Positions 35,011 through 42,451 of a stretch of DNA of 47,355 nucleotides are shown piece after piece. The translations under genes were made by a program, and so were the position numbers. Numbering within the stretch: the stretch's first letter is position 1; every line of letters begins with the position of its first letter. Below the pieces are notes generated by a model. The model was not told where the DNA came from. It did no database searches and was given only the letters and a program-made list of their open reading frames with translations. The DNA is from Alistipes sp. (GTDB lineage: Bacteria > Bacteroidota > Bacteroidia > Bacteroidales > Rikenellaceae), in NCBI GenBank assembly GCA_017531305.1, contig JAFXLG010000007.1, positions 1 to 47,355 on the forward strand, in the 5' to 3' direction.

Positions 35011-35065
35011 GTTCACATTCTGAGGGGGGGGGGTAATTTGCAATGATTTTATTGGTCATTATGGA
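35011..35065 (+). repeat. Poly-G repeat element, copy B
   Basis: Same element as at 34318-34372, here with ten G (35024-35033). It lies 88 bases before the ATG of the lipoprotein gene, matching the 90 bases between copy A and its gene, so it is probably a shared leader or promoter element. Confidence 0.8.
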
Positions 35066-35153
35066 GTAAATCGTTCGACAGCAACAATATAACAAAATAT
35101 TTTGTATTAATTTTGTGCATATAAAACAGACTAAACCACAAACAAATAAAGCA

Positions 35154-35573
35154 ATGAAACGAGTATTATTTTTCACAGCAATATTGATTGCCACTGCAGC
35201 ATTGTTCGCTTGTAACAAAGAGGATAAGACAGAGATCCCTACTTCACTCACAAACAGTAAATGGCTCAGCACCATCAACCCCGACAATTTTGAGCAGACG
35301 GTTGTAGAATTCATTGATTCCCAAAACGCCATATTCTCCGTAATAAAAAGAGGTTATGGCACAAACCAAACAATCGTGCGCAGGGAATACAGCTACACCT
35401 ACAACTATCCCGATCTCACCCTTAAGCCTAAGTGCTTGGTTGATCCACTCATCAAGGGCGAGATGTTAAAACTTTATGGATCTCACGATTATATGCATCT
35501 TAAATCAAATGTCGGCGATCTGGATATCCATCTCTCTCAAAATGTAGATAAGGATCAAACTATTTGGCAATAA
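35154..35573 (+). CDS. Hypothetical lipoprotein
   Basis: 139 residues from ATG 35154. A lipoprotein signal ends at Cys20 (ALFAC), followed by a charged linker NKEDKTEIPTSL. The mature protein has repeated beta strands (TVVEFIDSQNAIFSVIK, QTIVRREYSYTYNYPDLTLKP) of lipocalin-like flavour (NSKWLSTI opening), but no family is certain. A -7 box TAATTTTG lies at 35108-35115. Immediately after the stop codon begins a fragment of the barrel gene's paralog, so this gene seems to occupy the place of a second barrel gene. Confidence 0.6.
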   Translation: MKRVLFFTAILIATAALFACNKEDKTEIPTSLTNSKWLSTINPDNFEQTVVEFIDSQNAIFSVIKRGYGTNQTIVRREYSYTYNYPDLTLKPKCLVDPLIKGEMLKLYGSHDYMHLKSNVGDLDIHLSQNVDKDQTIWQ

Positions 35574-35575
35574 AA

Positions 35576-35675
35576 CAGCACGTGCGACTTCATGCTGAGC
35601 CTGAACACCTACAACTTTTCTTCGATCTACTCTATCATAGGGTTGGATATAGTCTTTGGTGGCGGAAGGAAATAA
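35576..35675 (+). pseudogene. 3' remnant of a second barrel-protein gene
   Basis: These 100 bases align with the end of the barrel gene (34847-34945) at over 80% identity. A one-base insertion near 35590 shifts the frame at the start. After it, the frame gives MLSLNTYNFSSIY, then SIIGLDIVFGGGRK and a stop (35673-35675), close to LSLNTYNFSSIYPIVSLGIVFGGGRK of the intact gene. No 5' part is present. It is a dead remnant of a tandem duplicate. Confidence 0.8.
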
Positions 35676-35714
35676 CCATTAATAATGTTTTTGAAACACA
35701 AATTGTGCACATTA

Positions 35715-36503
35715 TTAATATTGTCCATCATCACCCTCATAATCATAAGGCTCATAACCTTCATACACATCATAACATATGCTATTTCCATATAAATCTT
35801 TGCCAATAGGCATTATGTAGAACATTAGATAATACTCTCCTCCTCGTAAATCTGACTCCCAAAAACTTGCTCCCTTTTCAATACGCCATTTGATATGAGC
35901 TCCTTCGGGAGCATTTAAAACATAACCGTGTATAGGGTCATATATGCCTTTCAAGACACCTGTATCATCGTATCTAAATATATATCTCTGTAACCCTACA
36001 TCATCAGGTTTTCTAACACATACATCGTAGTATAGATAATCAAAATGTCCACAATCTTTGTATGGCATATTAAATGTTTTAATATTTTCTGGATAATGAG
36101 TATCTCCGATGCGAGCAAATCCAATATGATTACCCTCATCATCATAAAGATACCTTATAAAATTACTGAACTGTACAGTCTGCTGAGCACTAGCAGCTAT
36201 CGCTATCATTTTGCCCTGTTTGTCTAATACTGTTATCGCTTCATTTCCAATCTTATAAGAATACTGATAAATAAATATATAATCACTGATTGTAAATGTC
36301 TCAATTTTAAATGAATTATGATTATTATGACGCTCATTTAGGGGAATATCAGCTATCCCATCATCAACTTTCACCTGCTCAACTACCACAACATCTGGTT
36401 GTTCTTCTACCATCTCCTGCACAACAACATTTTCTGCAGTACGCTTACCCCCACACCCAGCACAGAACACTAACAAAACGAATACAAAATAAATCTTCTT
36501 CAT
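35715..36503 (-). CDS. Hypothetical lipoprotein, Asp/Tyr-rich tail
   Basis: The protein has 262 residues with a lipoprotein signal ending at Cys17 (FCAGC). A Val/Glu-rich linker (VVVQEMVEEQPDVVVVEQVKV) follows, then a domain of short strands with turn-rich repeats such as YLYDDEGNHIGFARIGD and YIFRYDDTGVLKGIYDP, which resemble YD-type (RHS-like) or MORN-like strand repeats, but too few to call. The end is very acidic and Tyr-rich (YEGYEPYDYEGDDGQY). Codons are AT-rich compared with the core genes. A terminator upstream separates it from the next four genes. Confidence 0.55.
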   Translation of the reverse strand: MKKIYFVFVLLVFCAGCGGKRTAENVVVQEMVEEQPDVVVVEQVKVDDGIADIPLNERHNNHNSFKIETFTISDYIFIYQYSYKIGNEAITVLDKQGKMIAIAASAQQTVQFSNFIRYLYDDEGNHIGFARIGDTHYPENIKTFNMPYKDCGHFDYLYYDVCVRKPDDVGLQRYIFRYDDTGVLKGIYDPIHGYVLNAPEGAHIKWRIEKGASFWESDLRGGEYYLMFYIMPIGKDLYGNSICYDVYEGYEPYDYEGDDGQY

Positions 36504-36530
36504 ATTTTCTTTTATTAAAGTTTCGTTCTA

Positions 36531-36575
36531 TAAAAATTGCTTCGGATATTCCCAAATTAGCAATTCCGAAGCAAT
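36531..36575 (-). terminator. Terminator of the accessory operon
   Basis: On the minus strand an 11-base-pair stem (36565-36575 with 36536-36546) is followed by TTTTTATA, 19 bases after the Ig-like lipoprotein stop. It closes the run 39116-36594. Confidence 0.75.
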
Positions 36576-36593
36576 CAAACTACTGAGTAGAGA

Positions 36594-37046
36594 TTATTCT
36601 ACAACTTTAACTCTTACAGAACCTGATACATAGCCTGTAGATTGGACATTTTTATCATTTATTGAAGCCTTACACGTTATATAATATATGCCTTGAGGGA
36701 CATCTCCCACCTTAAACGTATGCTTATATGGAGATTTCGCGACTGTAACAATCTCTTCATTAAAAAGCTTGAAATCAACACTCCAAGAGTATTTATCATA
36801 TTTAGATTTTGGTGTATAAACCAATTCAAGTTCGTCGCCTTTTTTCACTTCTAAGACTTTACCATCGCTAGGACCAATATTTATATAGATCCCTTGATTC
36901 TCCAAAGACTCACCCGTAGTCTTATTGGTCACCACATAATCAGCATCATTACCAGACAGTTCATAGCTTACAGTTGTTTTGGTGCAAGATGCAAGCACAC
37001 CACATACGCATGCCACAACAAAAAATCTGATTAAAAGTTTCTTCAT
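36594..37046 (-). CDS. Ig/PKD-like lipoprotein
   Basis: The 150-residue protein has a lipoprotein signal ending at Cys21 (VLASC). The mature part looks like one beta-sandwich domain: VLEVKKGDELELVYTPKSKYDKYSWSVDFKLFNEEIVTVAKSPYKHTFKVGDVPQGIYYITCKASIN, the pattern of PKD or Ig-like folds (Y.W.VDF core, then F.V.D...G.Y.ITC.A). One Cys is inside. Surface or periplasmic binding role is inferred. It is the last gene before the terminator. Confidence 0.6.
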   Translation of the reverse strand: MKKLLIRFFVVACVCGVLASCTKTTVSYELSGNDADYVVTNKTTGESLENQGIYINIGPSDGKVLEVKKGDELELVYTPKSKYDKYSWSVDFKLFNEEIVTVAKSPYKHTFKVGDVPQGIYYITCKASINDKNVQSTGYVSGSVRVKVVE

Positions 37047-37087
37047 AAATTTTTATTTTAATTACACTTTCCTATTCTTACCAACAA

Positions 37088-37231
37088 TCACATATCTACG
37101 CCTGCATCTTTCAAGAGAAAATAAGCGCAAGCTCCCAATGGGACACCTACTACAGCCGTAACACCACCGCAGACCAAAACTGCTGCAATAATTAAGAATG
37201 TGATTGCCAAAATCTTCTTGAAGGTTTTCAT
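37088..37231 (-). CDS. 47-residue small membrane protein
   Basis: The reading frame on the minus strand gives MKTFKKILAITFLIIAAVLV then CGGVTAVVGVPLGACAYFLL and KDAGVDM. A basic start (KTFKK) leads into one or two closely packed hydrophobic segments (residues 8-40) with Gly/Ala-rich faces and two Cys, then a short acidic tail. It lies eight bases after the WG-repeat gene and 41 before the lipoprotein gene, on the same strand. It resembles holin-like or regulatory membrane peptides; the context supports it being real. Confidence 0.65.
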   Translation of the reverse strand: MKTFKKILAITFLIIAAVLVCGGVTAVVGVPLGACAYFLLKDAGVDM

Positions 37232-37239
37232 AACATCAT

Positions 37240-37875
37240 CTACTTATTTTTAATGTCATTACCACTCTTATCTATTATCAGGTCCTTGCCATCACAAAGT
37301 ATTGTTCTATTTCCCGTATTCGGATCGAAATATTCATAATCATCAAAATCTCGAGATTTCTTTTTGTTAGATTTATCTATGTAAAAGAATTTCTCTGGGA
37401 AAACACCATAAGGCTTACTACGTACGATTGCACGTTCCTCACCACATATGTTACAGAATGAACATGTTCCATCCCTATATTGAAAATCAATAATCTTTTC
37501 TCCTCTCTTATTAATATATCCCCATCTGCCATTTTTCTTAACAGCAGCCAATTCACATGAAAATGGTAAAGCATCTTCGTATATAAATGGGATAACGGTT
37601 ACCCCTCGATTATTAACAAACCCCCACAGACCTGTATCTACACGACATAATCCTTGCAAGCCATCAGTGCTACTTATTACTGGCTGTTTGTAGCAACATT
37701 CTATTACTTCATTACCTTGCAGGTCTATAAAGCCATAGCCATTCTCACCTTCCGCATTTATCAAATCCTTTTCTCCTATAGAAAAGACATTAGAACTCAA
37801 CCACTTATAATAATTAGAGAATCGCTTTCCATTATCATCCTCCAACCAATACATTTTACCACAATTAATATTCAT
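37240..37875 (-). CDS. WG-repeat protein
   Basis: The 211-residue cytoplasmic-type protein lacks a signal peptide. It has three WG (or YG) repeats: GYGFIDLQGNEVIECCYKQ (about 46), GLWGFVNNRGVTVIPFIYED (about 82) and GRWGYINKRGEKIIDFQYRD (about 116). After them comes a Cys-rich part, CSFCNICGEE, with CxxC, and further strands. WG repeats form beta-structured surfaces and occur in many Bacteroidota proteins of unknown role. A later start at ATG 37854 (MYWLED) is possible. It is tightly linked to the small membrane protein. Confidence 0.75.
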   Translation of the reverse strand: MNINCGKMYWLEDDNGKRFSNYYKWLSSNVFSIGEKDLINAEGENGYGFIDLQGNEVIECCYKQPVISSTDGLQGLCRVDTGLWGFVNNRGVTVIPFIYEDALPFSCELAAVKKNGRWGYINKRGEKIIDFQYRDGTCSFCNICGEERAIVRSKPYGVFPEKFFYIDKSNKKKSRDFDDYEYFDPNTGNRTILCDGKDLIIDKSGNDIKNK

Positions 37876-37913
37876 ACCACTGTCGTTTAATTAGTTTATA
37901 AATAAATTCAAAT

Positions 37914-39116
37914 CTAAGCACTTAGTTGTTCGGTGAGTAACGACTTATCCAATTGAGGATTATTGTTTGCGCATAGTTCCATAGCATCAAAAGCAAGATA
38001 TAGGTCATTCATAAATGCTCTTACATCTTTACTTGTTTGCATTCCTTCTGAAAGAGTCTTCCAATTTAGATGGCGAAAATCTTCATCATCTTTTTTAACA
38101 AAATGAATATTATCGCCATATCTTGCCACTAACATTTTATGCAATCCGTCAGTAAATTGTTTACAAAGTTCATCGATTGCTGATTCAATGGAATCACTTG
38201 CCATTTGCTGCTGCAAGCCCTTATAACGTTTCTTAAAAGTAAAATGTTGTCGATGGTTTTTAATAGTATAGTCTTCGTTTTCATCTCTTTCAACTATCCA
38301 CACATGATTAGTTAGATCTGCTTTTGGATCATAGTCGCCAGTATTCTCAATATGACGACTCAATCTAATTAAATTAACATTCTTAAAATAGATAACCCCC
38401 GAATCTATAGCATAGCGAACATCATCAAGTTTAATTCCCACTCCATACTTATAAAGCGTATTATCGGAATAAAAGACCCTCCATTTACAATTTTCATCAA
38501 GATCATTACCATTCCAAAAACAAAAACCTCGTCCTGGTGCTTTGGGAAAATTATCGCTAAATATCTCATCACCCCTTTTATTTTTAACATGCTTCAGCGG
38601 ATATAGAGCCTCCTCTTTAACTATATGTCCCGATTTAGAAACTGTCAAAATTTGAAGTTCTCTTGAACTCTTATAGTTTGTGACAAGATACTGAGTCTGC
38701 CTCAAAGTATTCAGCTCACTATCTTTCATTGCGACTTCTCCTTTTAATTCTTGTATTTCTTTATCTTTATCATTCTTTTCTTCAACAAGTTGCTTTATCG
38801 TCTCCGCCACCTCTATTCTATCTTGAAACTCTTTTTCAATTTCAGACCTATTATATCGAGTCATAAAATAGGTTATCGGTTTCATTCCTATTGTCATTGT
38901 AGAGACAAACGTAATACCCCAAGCTGCAACGGCTATAGCAGTTGCATTATCAGGGAGTATCTTAAGAACACCTGCGACAAGCGCAAATTGTGCTGCAAGC
39001 AAAAAGATTATCGCCAAACCATTAGACATCCAGCCAAAAAGCTTCTGACAGCCTTTCATAATCAGACCTACAAACCACTTTAAAGCTTTGATCGCATACT
39101 TAATAAATGTCTTCAT
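37914..39116 (-). CDS. Coiled-coil inner-membrane protein, function unknown
   Basis: The protein has 400 residues from ATG 39116 (MKTFIKYAIK). An amphipathic basic N-terminal segment is followed by two membrane helices (about 33-52 and 58-77), a charged coiled coil (about 91-140, NRSEIEKEFQDRIEVAETIKQ...KDKEIQELKGEV) and a soluble C-terminal domain of about 260 residues with beta strands (RVFYSDNTLYKYGVGIKLDDVRYAIDSGVIYFKN) and helices. The topology is like membrane-anchored sensors or scaffolds. I do not recognise the C-terminal domain. It heads the accessory operon and is AT-rich. Confidence 0.65.
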   Translation of the reverse strand: MKTFIKYAIKALKWFVGLIMKGCQKLFGWMSNGLAIIFLLAAQFALVAGVLKILPDNATAIAVAAWGITFVSTMTIGMKPITYFMTRYNRSEIEKEFQDRIEVAETIKQLVEEKNDKDKEIQELKGEVAMKDSELNTLRQTQYLVTNYKSSRELQILTVSKSGHIVKEEALYPLKHVKNKRGDEIFSDNFPKAPGRGFCFWNGNDLDENCKWRVFYSDNTLYKYGVGIKLDDVRYAIDSGVIYFKNVNLIRLSRHIENTGDYDPKADLTNHVWIVERDENEDYTIKNHRQHFTFKKRYKGLQQQMASDSIESAIDELCKQFTDGLHKMLVARYGDNIHFVKKDDEDFRHLNWKTLSEGMQTSKDVRAFMNDLYLAFDAMELCANNNPQLDKSLLTEQLSA

Positions 39117-39174
39117 CATTCTAAATTTAATAATTACATTTTACCACATGTGTCCTTTCTTCACCTACGCACAC

Positions 39175-39346
39175 AAAAAAAGCGCGGACCAAACTCTGTA
39201 TCTGCATTCTGAGGTCTTAGGAAACCATGTGGCACAAATACGAAAGTGAAGCCCACGCTAAACGCGTGAGCATCAACTTCACTTCTCTTGCCACATTTTG
39301 AAAGTTCCTAAGTTTCAGAATGCAAGTAGCGAAATTAACGCTTTTT
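39175..39346. ncRNA. Six-helix nested hairpin, candidate structured RNA
   Basis: Six nested arms pair in order: 39175-39184 with 39339-39346, 39203-39212 with 39315-39324 (10 perfect), 39216-39223 with 39305-39312 (8), 39228-39234 with 39289-39295 (7), 39244-39251 with 39277-39284 (8), 39254-39258 with 39264-39268 (5). A large 18/14-base bubble separates the first from the second helix, giving closing stem, bubble and long hairpin in 172 bases, the general plan of 6S RNA. Both ends carry T-runs on opposite strands, so the strand is open, and no good promoter is seen. A folded mobile repeat is the main alternative. Confidence 0.55.
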
Positions 39347-39445
39347 CCAATATGTTAAAATGTGCGTATTATACGCTAATAAGTCATAGGCTATCGTTTT
39401 TAAGGGTTTATTTGTACAAAAATAGGAAAAAAAATAATAAATAAG

Positions 39446-39453
39446 TATCTTTG
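39446..39453 (+). promoter_or_regulatory. -7 box of era
   Basis: TATCTTTG, 23 bases before the era ATG. The nearest TTTG (39411-39414) is too far for normal spacing. Confidence 0.5.
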
Positions 39454-39476
39454 TCACCTAAAAATATATAGCAAAT

Positions 39477-40358
39477 ATGCACAAATCAGGTTTTGTAAAT
39501 ATCATCGGCAACCCTAATGTGGGAAAATCTACGCTGATGAATGCTTTGGTCGGCGAGCGACTGTCGATCATCACCTCGAAGGCTCAGACCACACGTCACC
39601 GTATCATGGGTATTGTCAATGGCGATGATTTCCAGATCGTATATTCCGACACCCCAGGAATCTTGAAGCCTGCATACAAATTGCAGGAGTCGATGATGAA
39701 CTTCGTTCACGGCGCGGTGGATGATGCCGATGTAATCCTCTATGTAACCGACACCGTAGAGCAGAGCGATCGCTCGGAGAAGATTATCGAGCGTATCAAC
39801 CAAAGCGGAATACCTACAATTGTGGTAATCAACAAAATCGACCTCACAACGCCAGAAAAGTTGGAGGCTCTGGTCGAGGAGTGGCAGCAGAGAATGCCCG
39901 ATTCATTGATAATACCTGTTTCGGCACGTGAGAAATTTGGCATGAAGGGTGTGCTGGATGCCATTCTGGAGCGACTGCCCGAAGGCGAGCCATTCTATCC
40001 AAAGGATACCTTGACCGACAAGACTCTGAGATTCTTCGCCTCGGAGATTATACGCGAGAAGATTTTGCTTTCATACGAGAAGGAGATCCCCTACTGCTGC
40101 GAGATCGAGATCGACACCTACAAAGAGGAGCCTACCATCGACCGCATTTCTGCCACCATTTATGTAGCCCGCAACTCTCAGAAGGGTATCATCATTGGTC
40201 ACAAGGGCGAGCGACTGAAGCGCGTAGGACAAAAGGCAAGAGAGGACATGGAGCAGTTCTTGGGCAAGAAGGTATTCCTTCAGCTCTTTGTCAAGGTGCA
40301 GGAGGATTGGCGTAACAACGAGCGTCAGCTACGCCGATTCGGTTATGATCAACAATAA
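39477..40358 (+). CDS. era: GTPase Era
   Basis: The 293-residue protein is a GTPase with a KH RNA-binding domain that matures the 30S subunit by binding the 3' end of 16S rRNA. G1 is GNPNVGKST (about 11-19), G2 Thr in TTRHRIMG, G3 DTPG, G4 NKID and G5 VSA. The KH domain shows GIIIGHKGERLKRVGQKAREDMEQFLGKKVFLQLFVKVQEDW. Length is normal. The TPR gene starts 47 bases after the stop. Confidence 0.98.
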   Translation: MHKSGFVNIIGNPNVGKSTLMNALVGERLSIITSKAQTTRHRIMGIVNGDDFQIVYSDTPGILKPAYKLQESMMNFVHGAVDDADVILYVTDTVEQSDRSEKIIERINQSGIPTIVVINKIDLTTPEKLEALVEEWQQRMPDSLIIPVSAREKFGMKGVLDAILERLPEGEPFYPKDTLTDKTLRFFASEIIREKILLSYEKEIPYCCEIEIDTYKEEPTIDRISATIYVARNSQKGIIIGHKGERLKRVGQKAREDMEQFLGKKVFLQLFVKVQEDWRNNERQLRRFGYDQQ

Positions 40359-40405
40359 AAATTCATACCAAGCGTTGTATTTAGAGCGAAAGTTTACGGG
40401 TGCGT

Positions 40406-42400
40406 ATGATTAGAAAAACGGCAAAATATCTACTTACGGTTGTATTGATTGTCTTGGCATGGAGCGCAAGCACACAATACAACAAGGAGTATTTTTTCCA
40501 CATGGGACGTAAGTCGATGATGAACAACAATTATCAAGATGCTATACAGACCTTGAATGTATTGTTGCGCTTCGACCAAGATGCCTATGAGGCATATTTC
40601 CTGCGCGGTATTGCCAAATACAACATGGATGATTTGTTGGGTGCCGACACCGATTTTAGTATCGCCATCGAGAAGAATCCCGTATTTACCAACGCCTATA
40701 CCTATCGCGCCATCACACGTTCACGCTTGGGTAACTACGATGATGCGCTAAAGGATTTCCACGAAGCCATAGAGTTGCGCCCCGATCTCCCCGGACCATA
40801 CTACAGCCGAGGTGTGACGCGTCTGCTGAACCAGCAATTCGAGGAGGCTATCAAGGATTTGGATATGTTTATCCGTCACGAGAAGAAGGTTTCGGATGCT
40901 TACCTTAACCGTGGTATGTGCTACCTATACCTAAAGGATACCACAAAGGCATACGAGGAGTTCGAGACCGCCATCCGCACTAATCGCGAAGACCCCAACG
41001 GCTACAATCGCCGAGGTGTACTCTATATGCAGCAAAAGCGATTCAAGGAGGCAGAGGCGGATTTCGACACAGCCATCAAGCATGACTCAGCATACTTGCT
41101 TTCGTTCTTTAACCGAGCATTGGTCTATTCCGACACCAATCGTCCGATGTTGGCATTGAGTGATTTTGACCGAGTTATCGAGCTGGATTCGACCAACTCG
41201 CTCACATACTTCAACCGTGCCATTGTGCGTTCTCAGATCGGCGATTACAATCGCGCGCTGGAGGATTATAATCATGTGGCCAAGTATTCTCCAAAGAATG
41301 TATTGGTGTATTACAACCGCGCCATGCTGCTCTCGCAGATCGGTGAGGTGGAGAGTGCCATAGAGGATTATACCAAAGCTATCAAGCTCTACCCCGACTT
41401 TGCCAACGCATATCTGAACCGCAGCTACCTGCGTTATCTGAGTGGCGATCCGAAAGGAGCGAGAAGTGATAGACAGACTGCCGAAAAGAAGATTGCCGAG
41501 TATAAATCTCGCCTGAGCGACTCGACATACTCTATCTATGCCGACACCACTCAGAAATTCGACAAATTGCTTTCGTTCGATGCTAAATTGTCGGGCAGCG
41601 ACTTTGACAATGTGGCTGACAACGGCAATTCGCAAAGCATAAATGTCAAGCTGATGCCGCTTTTCCGCTACACTTTGACGCAACCCGATTCTACACTCAT
41701 GGCTCGCAATGCGCTCTATCATTCGCAGCGCGAGGTTGACTTCCGCGCCAAGATCAACAATCCGCTGATTGTACTCTCATGTGGCGAAAGCAATATCACT
41801 GCCGATTCACTTGTGATGTTGGATAAGAGGATTGCCGAGCGCATGCAACGCGAAAAGTTGGATTGGACTCTCTATTTCCAGCGAGGTATCTCTCAGACGC
41901 TAATCAAGCAATATACCAATGCGGTCAATACCCTATCGTTGGCTATTTCGGAGAATCCGTCAAATCCATTCCTATATATCAATCGCTCGACCACACGCGC
42001 CGAGATGATTGACTTTATCTCTTCGATTGACAATTCATACCAGCGAATCACCATTGATTCCGACCCTGTCAATCGCCTTAGGAATAGCGGTTCGCGCACC
42101 TATAATTATGATGATGCTATAGAGGATATCAACAAAGCCATAAAACTCTACCCTGGCTTTGCGTACAGCTACTACAATAGAGCCAACCTCTATGCCATTT
42201 CAAACAAATTGCCCGAGGCATTCGATGACTATACCAAAGCCATAGAGTTAAACCCATCATTCGGTGAGGCATACTACAATAGAGGCTTGGTGCAGATATA
42301 TATGAAGGATAACCGCAAGGGATTCCTCGACCTATCGAAGGCGGGCGAGTTGGGCATAAAGGAGGCTTATGAGGCTCTGAAGCACTACACTACGGATTAA
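40406..42400 (+). CDS. TPR-repeat protein
   Basis: The 664-residue protein from ATG 40406 (MIRKTAKYLLTVVLIVLAWSAS) has an N-terminal hydrophobic segment that acts as signal peptide or anchor. About ten TPR units follow, e.g. AYEAYFLRGIAKYNMDDLLGADTDFSIAIEKNP, then LSFFNRALVYSDTNRPMLALSDFDRVIELD, with FNRA/YNRA at the second helix. A central ~180-residue stretch without TPRs (about 360-470) is followed by three more TPRs at the end. A periplasmic scaffold role is inferred; the partner is unknown. It is probably cotranscribed with era. Confidence 0.85.
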   Translation: MIRKTAKYLLTVVLIVLAWSASTQYNKEYFFHMGRKSMMNNNYQDAIQTLNVLLRFDQDAYEAYFLRGIAKYNMDDLLGADTDFSIAIEKNPVFTNAYTYRAITRSRLGNYDDALKDFHEAIELRPDLPGPYYSRGVTRLLNQQFEEAIKDLDMFIRHEKKVSDAYLNRGMCYLYLKDTTKAYEEFETAIRTNREDPNGYNRRGVLYMQQKRFKEAEADFDTAIKHDSAYLLSFFNRALVYSDTNRPMLALSDFDRVIELDSTNSLTYFNRAIVRSQIGDYNRALEDYNHVAKYSPKNVLVYYNRAMLLSQIGEVESAIEDYTKAIKLYPDFANAYLNRSYLRYLSGDPKGARSDRQTAEKKIAEYKSRLSDSTYSIYADTTQKFDKLLSFDAKLSGSDFDNVADNGNSQSINVKLMPLFRYTLTQPDSTLMARNALYHSQREVDFRAKINNPLIVLSCGESNITADSLVMLDKRIAERMQREKLDWTLYFQRGISQTLIKQYTNAVNTLSLAISENPSNPFLYINRSTTRAEMIDFISSIDNSYQRITIDSDPVNRLRNSGSRTYNYDDAIEDINKAIKLYPGFAYSYYNRANLYAISNKLPEAFDDYTKAIELNPSFGEAYYNRGLVQIYMKDNRKGFLDLSKAGELGIKEAYEALKHYTTD

Positions 42401-42451
42401 TCGCGCATGTAAACCTCAAGCAAAAAATTAACACAAACTAAAATAAAATTT

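Noticed and set aside
41087..41722. 211-codon minus-strand frame
   Set aside because: Antisense to the TPR gene, where repeated codons keep the other strand open.
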